NCBI RefSeq assembly: GCF_033473495.1 | Contig: NC_088935.1 | Location: 1,674,001 to 1,738,000 of the forward strand | Origin: Cercospora beticola | Lineage: Eukaryota; Ascomycota; Dothideomycetes; Mycosphaerellales; Mycosphaerellaceae | Direction of reading: 5' to 3' | Length of the DNA stretch: 64,000 bases | In this document: positions 10,634 through 21,602 of the stretch, one piece after another | How positions within the stretch are numbered: the stretch's first letter is position 1 | Layout: every line of letters begins with the position of its first letter | The notes under the pieces: generated by a model | The model's input: only the letters and a program-made list of their open reading frames with translations | Database searches by the model: none | What the model was told of the DNA's origin: nothing | Translations under genes and position numbers: made by a program

Positions 10634-11631
10634 ACGGCACATCTCATCAAAAGAGATGTTTATGATGTTTATGAGCGATGCTTCAACACGTGAATTTTTT
10701 GGAACTTGCAAGATACCACTTTTTACGTCTGGGAACAGAAAGGGGTTTTGTCTTTTCAACAGACAGAGCATTCAATTACCGGGAGGGGCGGGCCAAAAGA
10801 TAAAAGCATTGCGAGGCGCTTGGGCGTTCAACATGAAGAAAGAGGGGATACCACAAAATCTAGCCGGCATGAAGAGTTTCTAAAATCACCTGATCTCTCA
10901 CTTCAACTCGAGAGCTAGGGCGTTGGCTGGCCCTTTTTATAGAGTCTTCTTTAGTATAGAGAGAGACGGTGCCCGCCACAAGCTGTAACAATATATGACA
11001 TGTCAAGTTTGACATAGAAAGCAGTCTCACTTCCCATCACCATCACGTTGAAGCATCATTGGTGAATTCCGTGCCACAGGCAGCATGTCTCCAATGGCAC
11101 AGTGAGCTCAGTGGCTGTTTACATTTCTCCTGGTCACCACTGCCTTGCGAAGTAAGAGGAGCATGGTGCTGTCAGCATACGGCATGAATGTGCAGTATGA
11201 GAATGGTTTCCAACATTCAACGTGAAATTCATAACTTCCTCATCATATCCAATACTGGGATTATCTCATCGTCCGCTGTGCCAATACAACTCGAAACTGT
11301 TTCCTCTGCCTGTTTCGCTGTCCGTTCTTCAACTTTTCCGCTTCTCTCTCCTACCCCCTCGCCGCCCCTTGGTCCGATTATTCTCAACCTTGCGCCAACG
11401 CTAAATCAATCATACAACCAGAATCGAATCGAATCGAATCGAATCGAGACTTCCGCCTCCCCACTCCCTCTCATTTTCAATGCGGAGAAGAGTAGGAGAA
11501 CAGAAGTTACAACAACTTCTCTATACACGATTCGAAATATCAATCTGCGAAGAGAACAAAAGACTCAGCACAGGTTCGCAAATACAATATAAGCACACCA
11601 TCTTCTCGTCTTTCTCTCATAATCGCCGTGC
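10634..11631. other. Intergenic region between convergent SAH1 and PAP2 genes
   Basis: Convergent 3' ends, about 1 kb. It contains a 5-unit GAATC repeat at 11421-11445. The plus-strand frames at 11188-11592 and 11480-11869 show no motif, and the second overlaps the PAP2 gene. Nothing else is evident. Confidence 0.5.
11421..11445. repeat. Pentanucleotide microsatellite (GAATC)5
   Basis: Five perfect tandem GAATC units in the intergenic region downstream of SAH1, followed by GAGAC. Confidence 0.9.
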
Positions 11632-12942
11632 TCAAACAGGAACAGGATTAGCACTCACATCCGCAGGACTCGCTCGTTTACTCGACCAACCAGCATCTGA
11701 AACCCATCCACTCGTTCCCACACCGAATGCAAATGCGCGATCTCTGGATCTGGCTCCCCATGCCCAGCCCTGGCCTCTCGAGATTGGAAGATGGTACCAT
11801 CTGAACGCGAGCCAGGAGGTGACGATTCCAATTAGGGAGCCGAAAATGAGATCGAAGCCGAAATGGTAGTATTCGGCGAAGCGCGTGGAGCAGATGTAGA
11901 CTGCGACGGCGATAGGCGTGAGGGCTGGAATAATTAGGTAGTTTGGTGGGGCGGCTGCTGCGTTACGGACGCTGATGGGATTGGAGGATGTGGATGTTGG
12001 GTAGTTGTTGCGGTTGGCGTTACTGTAGCTCGTGTTTGCGGTGAAGTTGTTGTTGTCAAGGGAGCGATTGTGTTGATGGAGAGCGTGGGGAGCTGCGTAT
12101 TCGCCTGGGCTGTCTTCGGCGTCCTTGCGTTCGGTTTCCATCGAGGAGCCGCGTGCTCGGTTGGCATGGAGGGGAAGGAGTTCGTGTTCGTTCGTAGGGG
12201 ATTGTCTCTGCTCTGTTGACGAGAAGACTACTGGTAGATGTGGTAGTCCGATGCCAAACTTGCTGCAGATGAAGAGAGTAAGATAGAGGAGTCCGCCCCA
12301 GGACCAAGACGCATGTCCGCTGGGGAAAGATCGGAAGGCGTCTTGTAGAGTCTCCTCGTCTGTCTCCTGGCAAATGGACGAGTCGACCATGGTCCAGCGC
12401 ATACTGATGTCTTGTCCATATCCGCCTCGATAGGCAGAACTAACTTCTTCCACATTGGGATTGCACCTCGCCAGCATATTTGGCCTCGGTTTTCCAAACA
12501 TGTTCTTCATTCCCTGCGTAACAAAGAATGCCACCGCGAGAGACAAGCATAGTCCCGCAAGGCCCTTCTCCAACTCCCATAGCTTCAACCTCAGTACCTG
12601 CGACCTCGTCGAAAACCGTCGCACTTCACGTCCAGGCACAAATACCAGGGCCACCACAGCAATGATGAGCGCTGGGGCAAGCCCTGCGATGACACCGACC
12701 AGCCATGCCGGGATGCTTTCCTCCACGTATGGGTATGATATTTCGGTGTTCAAGAGCGAGAAAGCTCGATGGGTCGGGTGGACGAACGACAGGAAGCCGC
12801 CGGCTGCCGCGAAGACGACAGTAATGACCCAGTCGAAAACATATGCCGCGATAAGTTTCTTCGAAGGATGTCCCATTTCGCGTGACGCGCCCCGAAGCGT
12901 ATCCCTGTTCATCATGATATTGCGTCTCACGCGCGCGCACAC
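11632..12942 (-). CDS. PAP2-family membrane phosphatase (lipid phosphate / DPP1-like)
   Basis: Intronless 436-codon gene for a multi-pass membrane phosphatase of the type-2 phosphatidic acid phosphatase superfamily, likely acting on diacylglycerol pyrophosphate or phosphatidate at the vacuole or ER. All three catalytic motifs are visible: KNMFGKPRP (146-154), PSGH (207-210) and TRFAEYYHFGFD (353-364, carrying the catalytic His and Asp). The first position of the third motif reads Thr-Arg rather than Ser-Arg. About six hydrophobic segments surround them (near 31-53, 79-103, 126-144, 214-233, 333-351 and 365-382). Between motifs 2 and 3, residues about 241-332 form a polar loop rich in Asn, Ser and Glu, far longer than in yeast Dpp1. 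Several ATGs (residues 1, 10, 11, 23) could serve as start. The exact substrate cannot be read from sequence. Confidence 0.9.
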   Translation of the reverse strand: MCARVRRNIMMNRDTLRGASREMGHPSKKLIAAYVFDWVITVVFAAAGGFLSFVHPTHRAFSLLNTEISYPYVEESIPAWLVGVIAGLAPALIIAVVALVFVPGREVRRFSTRSQVLRLKLWELEKGLAGLCLSLAVAFFVTQGMKNMFGKPRPNMLARCNPNVEEVSSAYRGGYGQDISMRWTMVDSSICQETDEETLQDAFRSFPSGHASWSWGGLLYLTLFICSKFGIGLPHLPVVFSSTEQRQSPTNEHELLPLHANRARGSSMETERKDAEDSPGEYAAPHALHQHNRSLDNNNFTANTSYSNANRNNYPTSTSSNPISVRNAAAAPPNYLIIPALTPIAVAVYICSTRFAEYYHFGFDLIFGSLIGIVTSWLAFRWYHLPISRGQGWAWGARSRDRAFAFGVGTSGWVSDAGWSSKRASPADVSANPVPV

Positions 12943-14212
12943 GCCTTGTCGCGTTGGCCGGTATAGGCTGGTCCTGCCAGGTCTAGCTCTTGCCTTGTCC
13001 GCTTATGATAGCACCTGGTCCCTTTCCGCAGACTGGAGCTGGGATGTTTTGCGATATGGGTCAAATGACGTTGTATTCGTTTATCACCGACCGCAAGCGA
13101 GAAATGGATAAGAAAGAAGGATTAAGAGACGGCAAGGGGAAAAAGCAAGGCGGAGAGTGGGCATGCGACAGCGCGTGGAATGTCAGTTGATGGGCTTGAT
13201 CAGTTCACTGCTAAGGGCAGCGGCCAAGACCAGAGCTTACTCTTGGGGTGGCTCAGCATTAAACACGAACTGGTTTCATCTGTGATCTGCTCGCGGCGAT
13301 TCGCGCCTTCCGCGGTGGCGTTTTGCGATTGTACCTGGTTGGGTGGTTGTCCGAACTGAACGAGTTTCGCCGCGCGGACTTTCGACGTCGCTGGGGATGA
13401 TATGCTTGCATCGATCGTGTGCTCTGTTGCCCAAACGATTGTGTGAGATCCTGCGAGCTTTCAACGACTACGCCTCGGACGCCGCAGCTCTTCTAATTCG
13501 GGCGCTTGCTTTGTTTTAGTTCCGTTGGGGAGCCAATGGCGCAACAGTGAATGGGAGTACCAAGAGACGTTTGAGGCTTGGAGTCTGGGCGATGACGAAG
13601 TCGACCGGCCGGGAGAACTTTTCGGCGAAGAAGACGGGGTGTTTCACAGGCGATTCGTGCCAGGCCTAGAATCTATACAATACACTACAGACCGCTGGTT
13701 ACAATCAACTCGCGCTCGAATGAGCACGTTCGATTCCATGATGACAGTCGACGCGGCACCACGACCCTCATCGCACTCGAACTGCGTGGAAAGGACAGAC
13801 ATCTTCCTGATGACGTTTCCGGCGCATAACAAAACACCGAGCGTGTGACATCCATACCGGTCCTAGCGCTGATGAATATGCTCATGCGCTTGGTATCGCG
13901 CAATGAGCATACTCTGCTTATGCCGCATGCTGTGATGATGGATCAACGGCGGATCTGAGGATCGCGTGTGCCGCGGAAGGCTTCTCCAGGTAGTGACTTG
14001 CGGCGCCAATATGAGTTGCGGCTCAGGTCCATGAGGAGCGGCCACATGTCTGAGGCAGCTGGCTGATTTCCGCAGACTGATTGTGACGTGCGATCTTGCA
14101 GAAAATCTGACTTCGAGGCGAAGTGCTTGTGTAACCTCGGCGCCGGTCAAGAATCGATCCCAGCCATGGCAGATGCTTGGATTATATCTTCGATATTCCC
14201 AGTAGGACCTGC
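12943..14212. other. Intergenic region between PAP2 and ARG8
   Basis: About 1.3 kb upstream of PAP2 and downstream of ARG8 (both minus strand). Open frames at 13525-13848 (+, beginning at TTG) and 13863-14216 (-) have no recognisable motifs; the latter is read-through past the ARG8 stop. No RNA gene is seen. Confidence 0.5.
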
Positions 14213-15719
14213 TCACCTGGATGCGCGCATCTCTTGCTGACCATCAGTGCCGGGAATGTGACCTGGTTCACGGAAGACGGCGTTCATGGCGCTCTCGAGA
14301 ATCTCCATGCCCTCGTCGATCTCGGCATCAGAGATGATTAAAGGAGGGACGAAACGTAAGGTATTTGTACCACATGTAATCACAAGCAGGCCTCTTTCCC
14401 GAGCAGCTGTGATCACAGGTGTTGGGTCAGCACTCAGTTGAAGACCCAGGATCAGACCCCGGCCTCTGACCTCCTGCACGACATCCGGGAAAGCTTCGTG
14501 AATGCGCACAAAGTGCTGTCGGAATCGCGCCTCCCTCTTCAGAACATCTTTCTGTAGTTCCGGGTCGGAGAGTCGTGTGACAATGTTGTGTGCTAGGCGA
14601 CATCCGAGCGGGTTTCCACCGTATGTTGTGCCATGGTCTCCTGTCACAATTTTGCTCGAAACATCTTCTGTGACCAGAGTGGCGCCAATGGGGAAGCCGT
14701 TACCAAGCGCCTTCGCGGTGGTGACAATATCGGGATGCGCCTCCTTCGGTAGTGCAGCGTGGGCCCAAAGCTTACCTGTTCGTGACAGGCCACATTGGAT
14801 CTCATCATGGATCAGAACTGCGCCGACCTCTGTGCAGCGTTTGCGCAGAGCCAGAAGGAACTCTTGTGTAGCAACATTGACACCTCCCTCGCCTTGAATA
14901 GGTTCAATGATCACGCCACAAGTCTTCTCCGTCACAAGGTCATTGATGCCTGCAATGTCGTTGTATGTGCCGTACTTGAAGCCGGGAATCATTGGGGAGA
15001 ACGGCTTCTGGTATTTTGGGTTGGGGGTGGCAGACAATGACCCCATTGTTCGCCCATGGAACGAGCCCTGGAAGCTCACCAACTCATACTTGCTGCCATC
15101 TGGCTGTACGCTCTTTCCGTACTTCCTCGCAAACTTGATCGCGGCTTCATTTGCTTCACTTCCCGAGTTGCACACAAAGACTCGCGCAGCGTCGAAGCCG
15201 CCACCCTCTCGTGTCTTCTCAACCAGCAATTGACTGAGTGCTCCGGTCCATGGGTTGTAGTACAGATTGGAGCTGTGCACCAATGTCTTAGACTGCTCAT
15301 ACAGAATCTTGCTCACCTGCGGGTCGCAGTGTCCCAAGGCATTGACAGCAATACCGGCAGTGAAGTCCAAGTACTGCCTGTTCTCAATGTCCCATATATA
15401 GCATCCTTCGCCCTTATGGAAGACTGGAGGGGGTCGGACATATGTGGGGACCATAAATGGCGCATGAGATTCGACGAGGCGGGCAGTCTGAGAATCGGCG
15501 GCTGGATCTGGTGTGCGGAGCGATGCCTCTCTCTGCTACGCTGTCAGTTACGCTCTTTCTTCGGAAAAGTGTGCTACAAACCTCAATGGCCTGCCTCTGC
15601 CCCGCTGGCAGAGTGGAAGGTGCTGTAGCAGCCGACGCATAGCATCTTCGCGGAACTCCAGTGGACGTTCGAGCACGCAACAGTGCACTGACGTGCTTGC
15701 TGCAGACCCGTGCTGCCAT
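14213..15719 (-). CDS. ARG8: Acetylornithine aminotransferase, mitochondrial
   Basis: PLP-dependent class III aminotransferase converting N-acetylglutamate semialdehyde and glutamate to N-acetylornithine and 2-oxoglutarate, in mitochondrial arginine synthesis. Two exons. Exon 1 is 15719-15582 (46 codons, MAARVCSKHVSALLRARTST onward), an Arg/Ser/Ala-rich mitochondrial presequence. Exon 2 is 15532-14213. The 49-bp intron is 15533-15581; an alternative acceptor 3 bp upstream would add one Gln. The mature part shows GCYIWDIENRQYLDFTAGIA, FVCNSGSEANEAAIKFAR, SFHGRTMGSLS, IIEPIQGEGGV, the PLP pocket LIHDEIQCGLSRTGK, the Schiff-base lysine in TTAKALGNGFPIGA, and HGTTYGGNPLGC. The total of 485 residues is slightly longer than yeast Arg8 (423), mostly from the presequence. 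The terminal TGA lies inside a donor-like GGTGAGC, so a further 3' exon is possible but not needed. Confidence 0.93.
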
Positions 15720-16634
15720 CGCGACTACTTCGGACGGGCAATGCCAACAGGCTGGGACGAGATCGGAAGTGTGAATGCAATGAGTGCAGAGTGATGACTG
15801 CGAATTTCTAAACGTTTAGCTTTCATCACAGGGCGTAGCGACTTCGGAGATGTCTACATCCAGGGTTCATGATCGACGCATGGGCTCACTGCATCACTCT
15901 TGCTTCTCTGGCAATCACACGTCCTCTCAAAGCGTCTTCAAAACGCGATCGCAAGGCGATGTTTGATGGTGTCCACCATGCAACCTGATTTCTCATCTTC
16001 TCGGCCGCATACCGTGAGGATGGTAGGTGCGAAACTCAGACTACCCGGCTCGACCATACAGCGAGCTGCCGAACGTGTCTGAAGACCCTACCAACATCCG
16101 ATAACTTTGTAACAGCAGCTTCATGTTCTTCACACGGAATCGCTTCCATCCGCACCCGGCCATTGATAACATACTCCTTCCTCGCAGGTGATGATGTCCC
16201 CACCGCAGAGAAAATGCAGTCTTCACGGGAATCACCAATATGCAGAAGCACCAGATTTCACACCGCGACACGGGGAACATGACACCTAATGTTGATCAAT
16301 TCTTCAGATCGCGCCAATGTATGCTCCGTATGCTCTTGATCGCATGCAGCAAGAGGTCTAAAGACACTCCACATTGTCTCTCATGATCCACTCGCTGTAT
16401 GCGTTGGCGGAGATTAAACCAAAAATAAGAGGAGAATCTAGGTTCAAGCAACCTTGTATTTGCTTGTCACAACTGTCAAGCCCGAACTAGGATGGGAAAG
16501 TGTTTTCAAGCAGCGTCTTCCCTGTGGTCGGAGTGTCCGGACTGCAGTCCCTCTCCAGAAGGGGGACTGAGGTAGGATCCTTCTATATGAACAAGGCTAT
16601 CGCATCTCTTTCGAGCCTCACAAGCATCGCCAAT
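15720..16634. other. Divergent intergenic region between ARG8 and the MFS permease
   Basis: Shared promoter region of two divergent genes. The frame continuing upstream of the permease start to 16500 is open but probably leader. Minus-strand frames at 16036-16280 are short and motif-free. Confidence 0.5.
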
Positions 16635-18416
16635 ATGGCAGACCACAAGAAGGAAGAGATCTTTGAGTATGAGCGGAAACAGTCTGAACGCTCTGTTCCT
16701 GATTCGAATGATGATATCCTCAATCTTTTCACTGAAGAGGAGAAGAAGAAGCTCATGTGGCGCATCGATGTGCGACTATGCTTGACTCTGGGCTTGATGT
16801 ATTGTGTCTCGCTGATGGATCGGTATTTACATATCTTACCGAAACATGACGAGCACAGAGCTAACGAGTGACAACACAGCACCAACTTGGGCATTGCTGT
16901 GGTAGGAGGCATGGGCGTTGATCTCAAGCTCATCAAATTTCGCTACTCCACGATCGTACTGGTGTTCTTCATCACCTACGTCTTGCTACAACCCCCAGCC
17001 ACTGTCGTCCTCCGCAAAGTCGGGCCAAAGCTGTTCCTCCCCCTCATCACCCTGCTCTGGGGACTCACTATGATGACATTCGGCTTCGTGATACACTGGT
17101 GGCAGATGATTCCCCTCCGCATCATTCTTGGAGCTTTTGAGGCTGGCTTCTTTCCTGGATGCGCCTATTTATTGTCCTGCTGGTACCCACGCTACGAAGT
17201 CCACAAGCGCAATGCCGTGTTCTTCCTTATCGGCAACTTGTCTGCTGCCTTTTCTGGTATTTTAGGCTACGGTCTCCTACAAATGGATGGCCTCGGCGAT
17301 CTTGGAGATAAATACGGTCAGCACTATGGACCGACCAAAAAGAACCCCCACCTACCATTCGGCATAAAACCTGGTATCGCGGGCTGGCGTTGGATCTTCA
17401 TTATCCAAGGGCTGATTACTGTTCTCGTGGCGGCTGGGGGTGCATTCTTTATAAGTGACTTCCCGGAGAACGCGGCTAAGAGGTCTCGATTTATTGTACG
17501 ACCCTTCTTGACTGAGAAAGAGGCCGCTTACATCGTTGCTCGGATTGAGAAGGACCGTGATGATGCGATTACTACGCCATTCAAGCTTTCGAGTTATCTT
17601 CGCCATGGTCTTGATATCAAGGTCTGGGGATTTGCGGTCCAGTTCATGCTGACTGCGACGGTTGGTTATGTGAATCTCCCTCTTACACACTTCTCTGCCT
17701 GATTCAGATCATGTCGAAGCCTATACTGACTCTGCTCGCAGGCCATCGCTTACTTCCTGCCCATCATCCTTCACGATTCCATGGGATTTGATCTCGCGAT
17801 GTCGGAGTAAGTCGTTGGCTGTGCCTCAAGCGGCAGCAGAGACGAGTGCTAACAAATCCCAGATGCCTTATATCACCGCCGTACGTGCTTGCCGCCATCT
17901 GGATGTTTGGATGTGCCGTCGTCGGAGACAAGTACCACATTCGTGGCCCTCTCGTAAGTGGCATGGCGTATATACCCAGCACAAGAAAACTTACCATTTC
18001 TCCAACAGATTATCATGAACGCCATCATCGGTCTCATCGGCCTTCCCCTGCTCGGTTTCGCCAAAACTCCCGCCGTCCGCTACTTCGGCGTCTTCCTCGC
18101 CACCACCGGCCCACAAGCCAACATTCCCTGCATGATGAGCTTCCAAGCCAACAATATCCGCGGTCAATGGAAGCGGGCTTTCTCTTCTGCGACAATGGTC
18201 GGTGCCGGCGGAGTTGGTGGTATCATCGGATCAACCGTGTTCCGGTCCCAGGATGCCCCGAATTACAGACCGGGTATGTGGACGACAATTGGCTGTGGCA
18301 TACTCACAATAATTATCACGGCGTGGTTGGATTGGAGATTTTGGAAGGCGAATAAGAGGGCTGATAGGGGAGAGGAAATTATTGAGGGCTTGGAGGGGTT
18401 CAGGTATACGCTGTGA
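16635..18416 (+). CDS. MFS permease of the anion:cation symporter (Dal5/Tna1-like) family
   Basis: Plasma-membrane H+-coupled transporter, likely for an organic anion such as a vitamin, allantoate-like or nicotinate-like compound; the substrate is not readable. Five exons: 16635-16822, 16880-17669, 17742-17806, 17863-17953 and 18009-18416. Introns are 57, 72, 56 and 55 bp, all with GT-AG and in phase. The cytoplasmic N-terminus MADHKKEEIFEYERKQ leads into TM1 (RLCLTLGLMYCVSLMDR then TNLGIAVVGGMGVDLK), the family's DRTN-type loop. Later signatures are RIILGAFEAGFFPGCAYLLS (TM4), YPRYEVHKRNAVFF, SGILGYGLLQMDG, IAGWRWIFIIQGLITVL, the central loop DFPENAAKRSRFI, and ATTGPQANIPCMMSFQANN in TM10. 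About 12 TM segments. I chose the ATG at 16635 over 16500 and 16587 because it gives the usual short N-terminus and has A at -3. Confidence 0.9.
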
Positions 18417-18880
18417 GGGGGATGTACCAGGGGTAAGCAGTGTTCTGTGTAGACTGTAATGATGTTGACGGCCTTGTTTGATATCTCTGCTTCTAGGGCG
18501 GCTTCCGAGCTCACAAAGGTCCAAACGGACCACGAGTAGTGTTTGCAATGGGACCGAGAGCAGTAACTACTTGGAGTAATGACTCCAAGCATCTCATAAG
18601 CTCAGAGCCATTATTTGTGCTGCTGGAACTTTTACGATCTTTCCTCGTGCGAGTAGAGCGCGTCTCGGTCATCGCTTTCGAGTGGCATCGCCTCAAGATC
18701 TTGACGTTTTTACTATTCTGTTGCTCCTCGAGCAGCTGGAACCCTTCCGGAACCGGACTCTCGTCCCGTTTGCCCACGATCTTCGCCCTCCACTTACTCC
18801 ACACACTCTTTAGCGTAGCTTAAATTTACTTTTGAACATATAAACGATCCGCTCAATATCTCCTCCAGCACCCTATCTCT
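18417..18880. other. Intergenic region between convergent MFS and TSC13 genes
   Basis: Convergent 3' ends. The two antiparallel open frames here (18511-18823) overlap each other and carry no motif. No gene supported. Confidence 0.5.
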
Positions 18881-19909
18881 TCAGATGATCCCAGGAATCA
18901 TGGCGAACCTCTTCTTCTGGTACTTGGCTCCCAATTCTTTCCTGTATCTCCTCTCCTTCTTCTTCGCCCACGCGCCCATTGTTGCGATGGCCACAGCAGA
19001 GAATACGACTGTCGTCCACGATCTTGTGATAACGCACATACTCGCCCACGCCAGCGCCTCAAACATGTAGTTCGGACATGTCACCCAATTAAAGCCCAGA
19101 CCTTTGGGGACACCCCGCTCTGTACCACCTGGAGATCGGAGATTGCGGAGCACAAGATGCGTGTTGAGATTGCCTAGCTCGCCAATGACGTATCCTGCAA
19201 GAGCCGGATAGTCGATCAAAGGATTTAGCTCTCCTGCTGTGGGGTGAGTGGGAGAGTAGATGAAGTAGGCGATCAAGACTCCAGCGAGGATCCAGTAGTG
19301 GGCGGAGTTTTTGAAGATGTTGAGGGCGGGCATGGTGGCATTGCTGAAGCGGTGCACCACGAAGGTTTCGATTTCGCGTTTGAGGAAGTGGAGGGAGATG
19401 AGGGCTACGGAGAGAGTCTGAAGGGACGAAGGTTCGGATGGTGCGCTGGAGTAGATCTGAGGGCGGAGGAAGTAGAATATGGGATGTATGAGGAGGGGCC
19501 CGAGGTATTCGATGATGAAGACGGTGCGCCATGCAATTTGGAGGCCTGTGAAGGGGGTCGTCAGCATCGTTTGGTGTTATTTCTGCAGGATGAGGGGCAT
19601 TACCCAAATCTTTGACCTGCACGACACTGCCATCTTTCAGGCCAAAGCTGTCGACGGTCTTGCCCTTCTCATTGGGCACAAAGGTACCATCTTCCTTGGT
19701 GATGCGAAGACGATTGATGTCGAACTTGGCTTCGGCCGCGATGCGGTGATACAAGTCACTCGTGCTGCCCTGCACGTAGATGCTCGTTTCCTTGGGCAGC
19801 TTGGGAATTCGCTTGCCTGTGGGACCGGTGAGTTGGATGAATGCCTCGGCATGGATGTGGTAAGTGTACCTCTGGGCTTGACCTGCAGCGTCACCGGTTT
19901 GGAAGCCAT
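18881..19909 (-). CDS. TSC13: Very-long-chain trans-2-enoyl-CoA reductase
   Basis: ER membrane enzyme for the last step of the fatty-acid elongation cycle (NADPH reduction of trans-2-enoyl-CoA), feeding C26 acids to sphingolipids. Three exons: 19909-19870, 19816-19604 and 19545-18881. Introns are 19817-19869 (53 bp) and 19546-19603 (58 bp). The product is 305 residues; yeast Tsc13 is 310. The N-terminal ubiquitin-like part reads MASKPVTLQVKPR then GKRIPKLPKETSIYVQGSTS. The join at exon 2/3 restores VKDLGLQIAWRTVFIIEYLG. The steroid-reductase-type catalytic core contains HYWILAGVLIAYF, GELGNLNTHLVLRNLR, the GFNWVTCPNYMFEALAW block with the conserved Tyr, and a lysine-rich C-terminus (KKKERRYRKELGAKYQKKR) before IPGII. 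Multiple membrane spans are visible. Confidence 0.95.
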
Positions 19910-21602
19910 GTTGGGCAAGTGGTGAAGATGTCGTCAGTGGGCGAAGTTGCAGAATTGATGGACGGAGCTGAGGCTGGCATTGGCCTCGCGCACATGCGTG
20001 CCGGCCTCGTCTCGGGCCGCGGTCCTCTGCCTCTGCCACCCGAATCAATATGAGAGTCTCGACACATCAATATGGCCATACTTTGCATTGCTCTTCACGT
20101 GTTCCCCTACAGATCAATGCCTCTGCTTCCATCGCGTTCACTTGCCCCTCTTGCCTCGCTTCAAGCATGCCACTGCTTGTCCTGTCCGGTATACTGCGTC
20201 GAGCTCGCGCCGTTGCTTCTCGGCCGAGCTGGTCCAGACCGCGTGCGAGGCAACGTAACGACGCCTGATGCAGTTCGCACATGTGCACGTCTGCAGGGAG
20301 CTAGCAGGTGGAGCTGGCGTAGGCAGAGAAGCCGTCGTATCCTTCACACACTCCCACTTGTCCTCTCTCACCGGCTCCTTCAGCCAGCCTTGGCGAAGCT
20401 GCGAACGCCTGTGGAAGCATCTTCATCGTCATTGTTGACGAAGGATCAGCTGAAGTCGCACAGCGCGCAAATCACCGCTCGTGCTGCGGATGTTCGTTCC
20501 ACGCCGCCGACATTGACCCCACCGCTCGCCCATCGGTGAGAGCGAGAAGGCTGAAGCTCTCGCGACGCCATGAGTCCACAGCTTCAGGGCCACGAGGTGG
20601 CTTGCATGCTCTAAGGTGCTAGTGCCTGGCCTCGACCAAACAACGCGCACGTTTTACCAACGCGAGTGCACACGGCTTCTGCGCCCTCTCCCTTCCATCG
20701 ACCCTTTAGGAGGATGCACCAGGGTGCGGACGGAGCGTCGGTAAGACCGCCTCAGCCTCAGCTAGAGCTCAAAAAGTCAAAATAGCATATGCAGGTCGAG
20801 ATGCTCCTTCTACAAAACTGTCGCCTGCCCGAGTCGCTGGCTCGCTCGGTCTGCTCTTCCTGCTCACTGGTTGTTGCTCTTGTGTCATCGCATTGTACCA
20901 TTACCTTCCCTTTAGCGTGCCAGTATATCGTTCCTGCCATTGACGTTTGATAGCAACGTCATCACAAATAGGTGAGTTGCCCGTCTTCTCTTATTTCTCT
21001 TCTGGACGCTCCTGCCGGCCACCGGACGAAAGACAGAAGCAGGAGCTATGCTTGGCCATGGAAGCAAGTACGGAATGATGCTCGTGTCGAAACACGCAGA
21101 GTCGTTGATAAGCATCCGGTCTCGTGTACCTACAACACCTAAAGATGAACGATGGTCTGAGCACCTTGGAACGGGATCCGCAGATCATGCGGCAGCCTTT
21201 CAAATCGCGCGGCTATCAGTACAAGCAGATGCAGCTTCTTGGAACGACCGAACGCGAAACTACCAATGCTACGCAGCATCAGAGCTCGCAGAGCCAAGCA
21301 ATGCATCCAGACCCAGGAACGAATTCAGTAAAGGCACGGAAAAGTGGACGACGGACCAGGAGGAAGGAACAGCTCCTATGGAAGCCATTGCCGCCTTTGA
21401 GGGACATTGACAGCGAGATCGATCGCATTGACAGACCTGCACTGGTTTTCGGAGCTACCTTGTACCATCTGCTTTTTATGTTTCGATCACATGAAAGATT
21501 GCCTTGCTAACTAAATCTCAGTCCCGAGATGGGTCACGACGCAGGTATGACAGACGAAGTTCGATCTCAACTACTACGCCTAAGAACGATCGATTGACGA
21601 AT
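19910..21602. other. Divergent intergenic region between TSC13 and the Ppo dioxygenase
   Basis: About 1.7 kb holding both promoters. A branch-point/acceptor pair (CTAAC at 21506-21510, then CAG at 21519-21521) lies just upstream of the Ppo start and suggests a leader intron or an upstream exon. The 128-codon frame 21124-21510 could be a leader ORF but has no homologue I recognise. The plus-strand frame at 20072-20539 is motif-free. Confidence 0.45.

Noticed and set aside
9035..10771. 578-codon minus-strand frame opposite SAH1
   Set aside because: Antisense shadow of SAH1, whose codon bias leaves the reverse frame open; the sense protein is unmistakable.
13525..13848. 107-codon plus-strand frame between PAP2 and ARG8
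   Set aside because: Begins at TTG rather than ATG, no motif, no splice context.
14150..14216. Further 3' exon of ARG8
   Set aside because: A donor-like GGTGAGC coincides with the stop codon, but the protein is already complete compared with the family and no convincing downstream exon was found.
20072..20539. 155-codon plus-strand frame between TSC13 and Ppo
   Set aside because: Hydrophobic start but no homology recognised and no supporting splice structure.
21124..21510. 128-codon frame just upstream of Ppo as a separate gene
   Set aside because: No recognised family; more likely leader or upstream ORF. Kept only as a remark.
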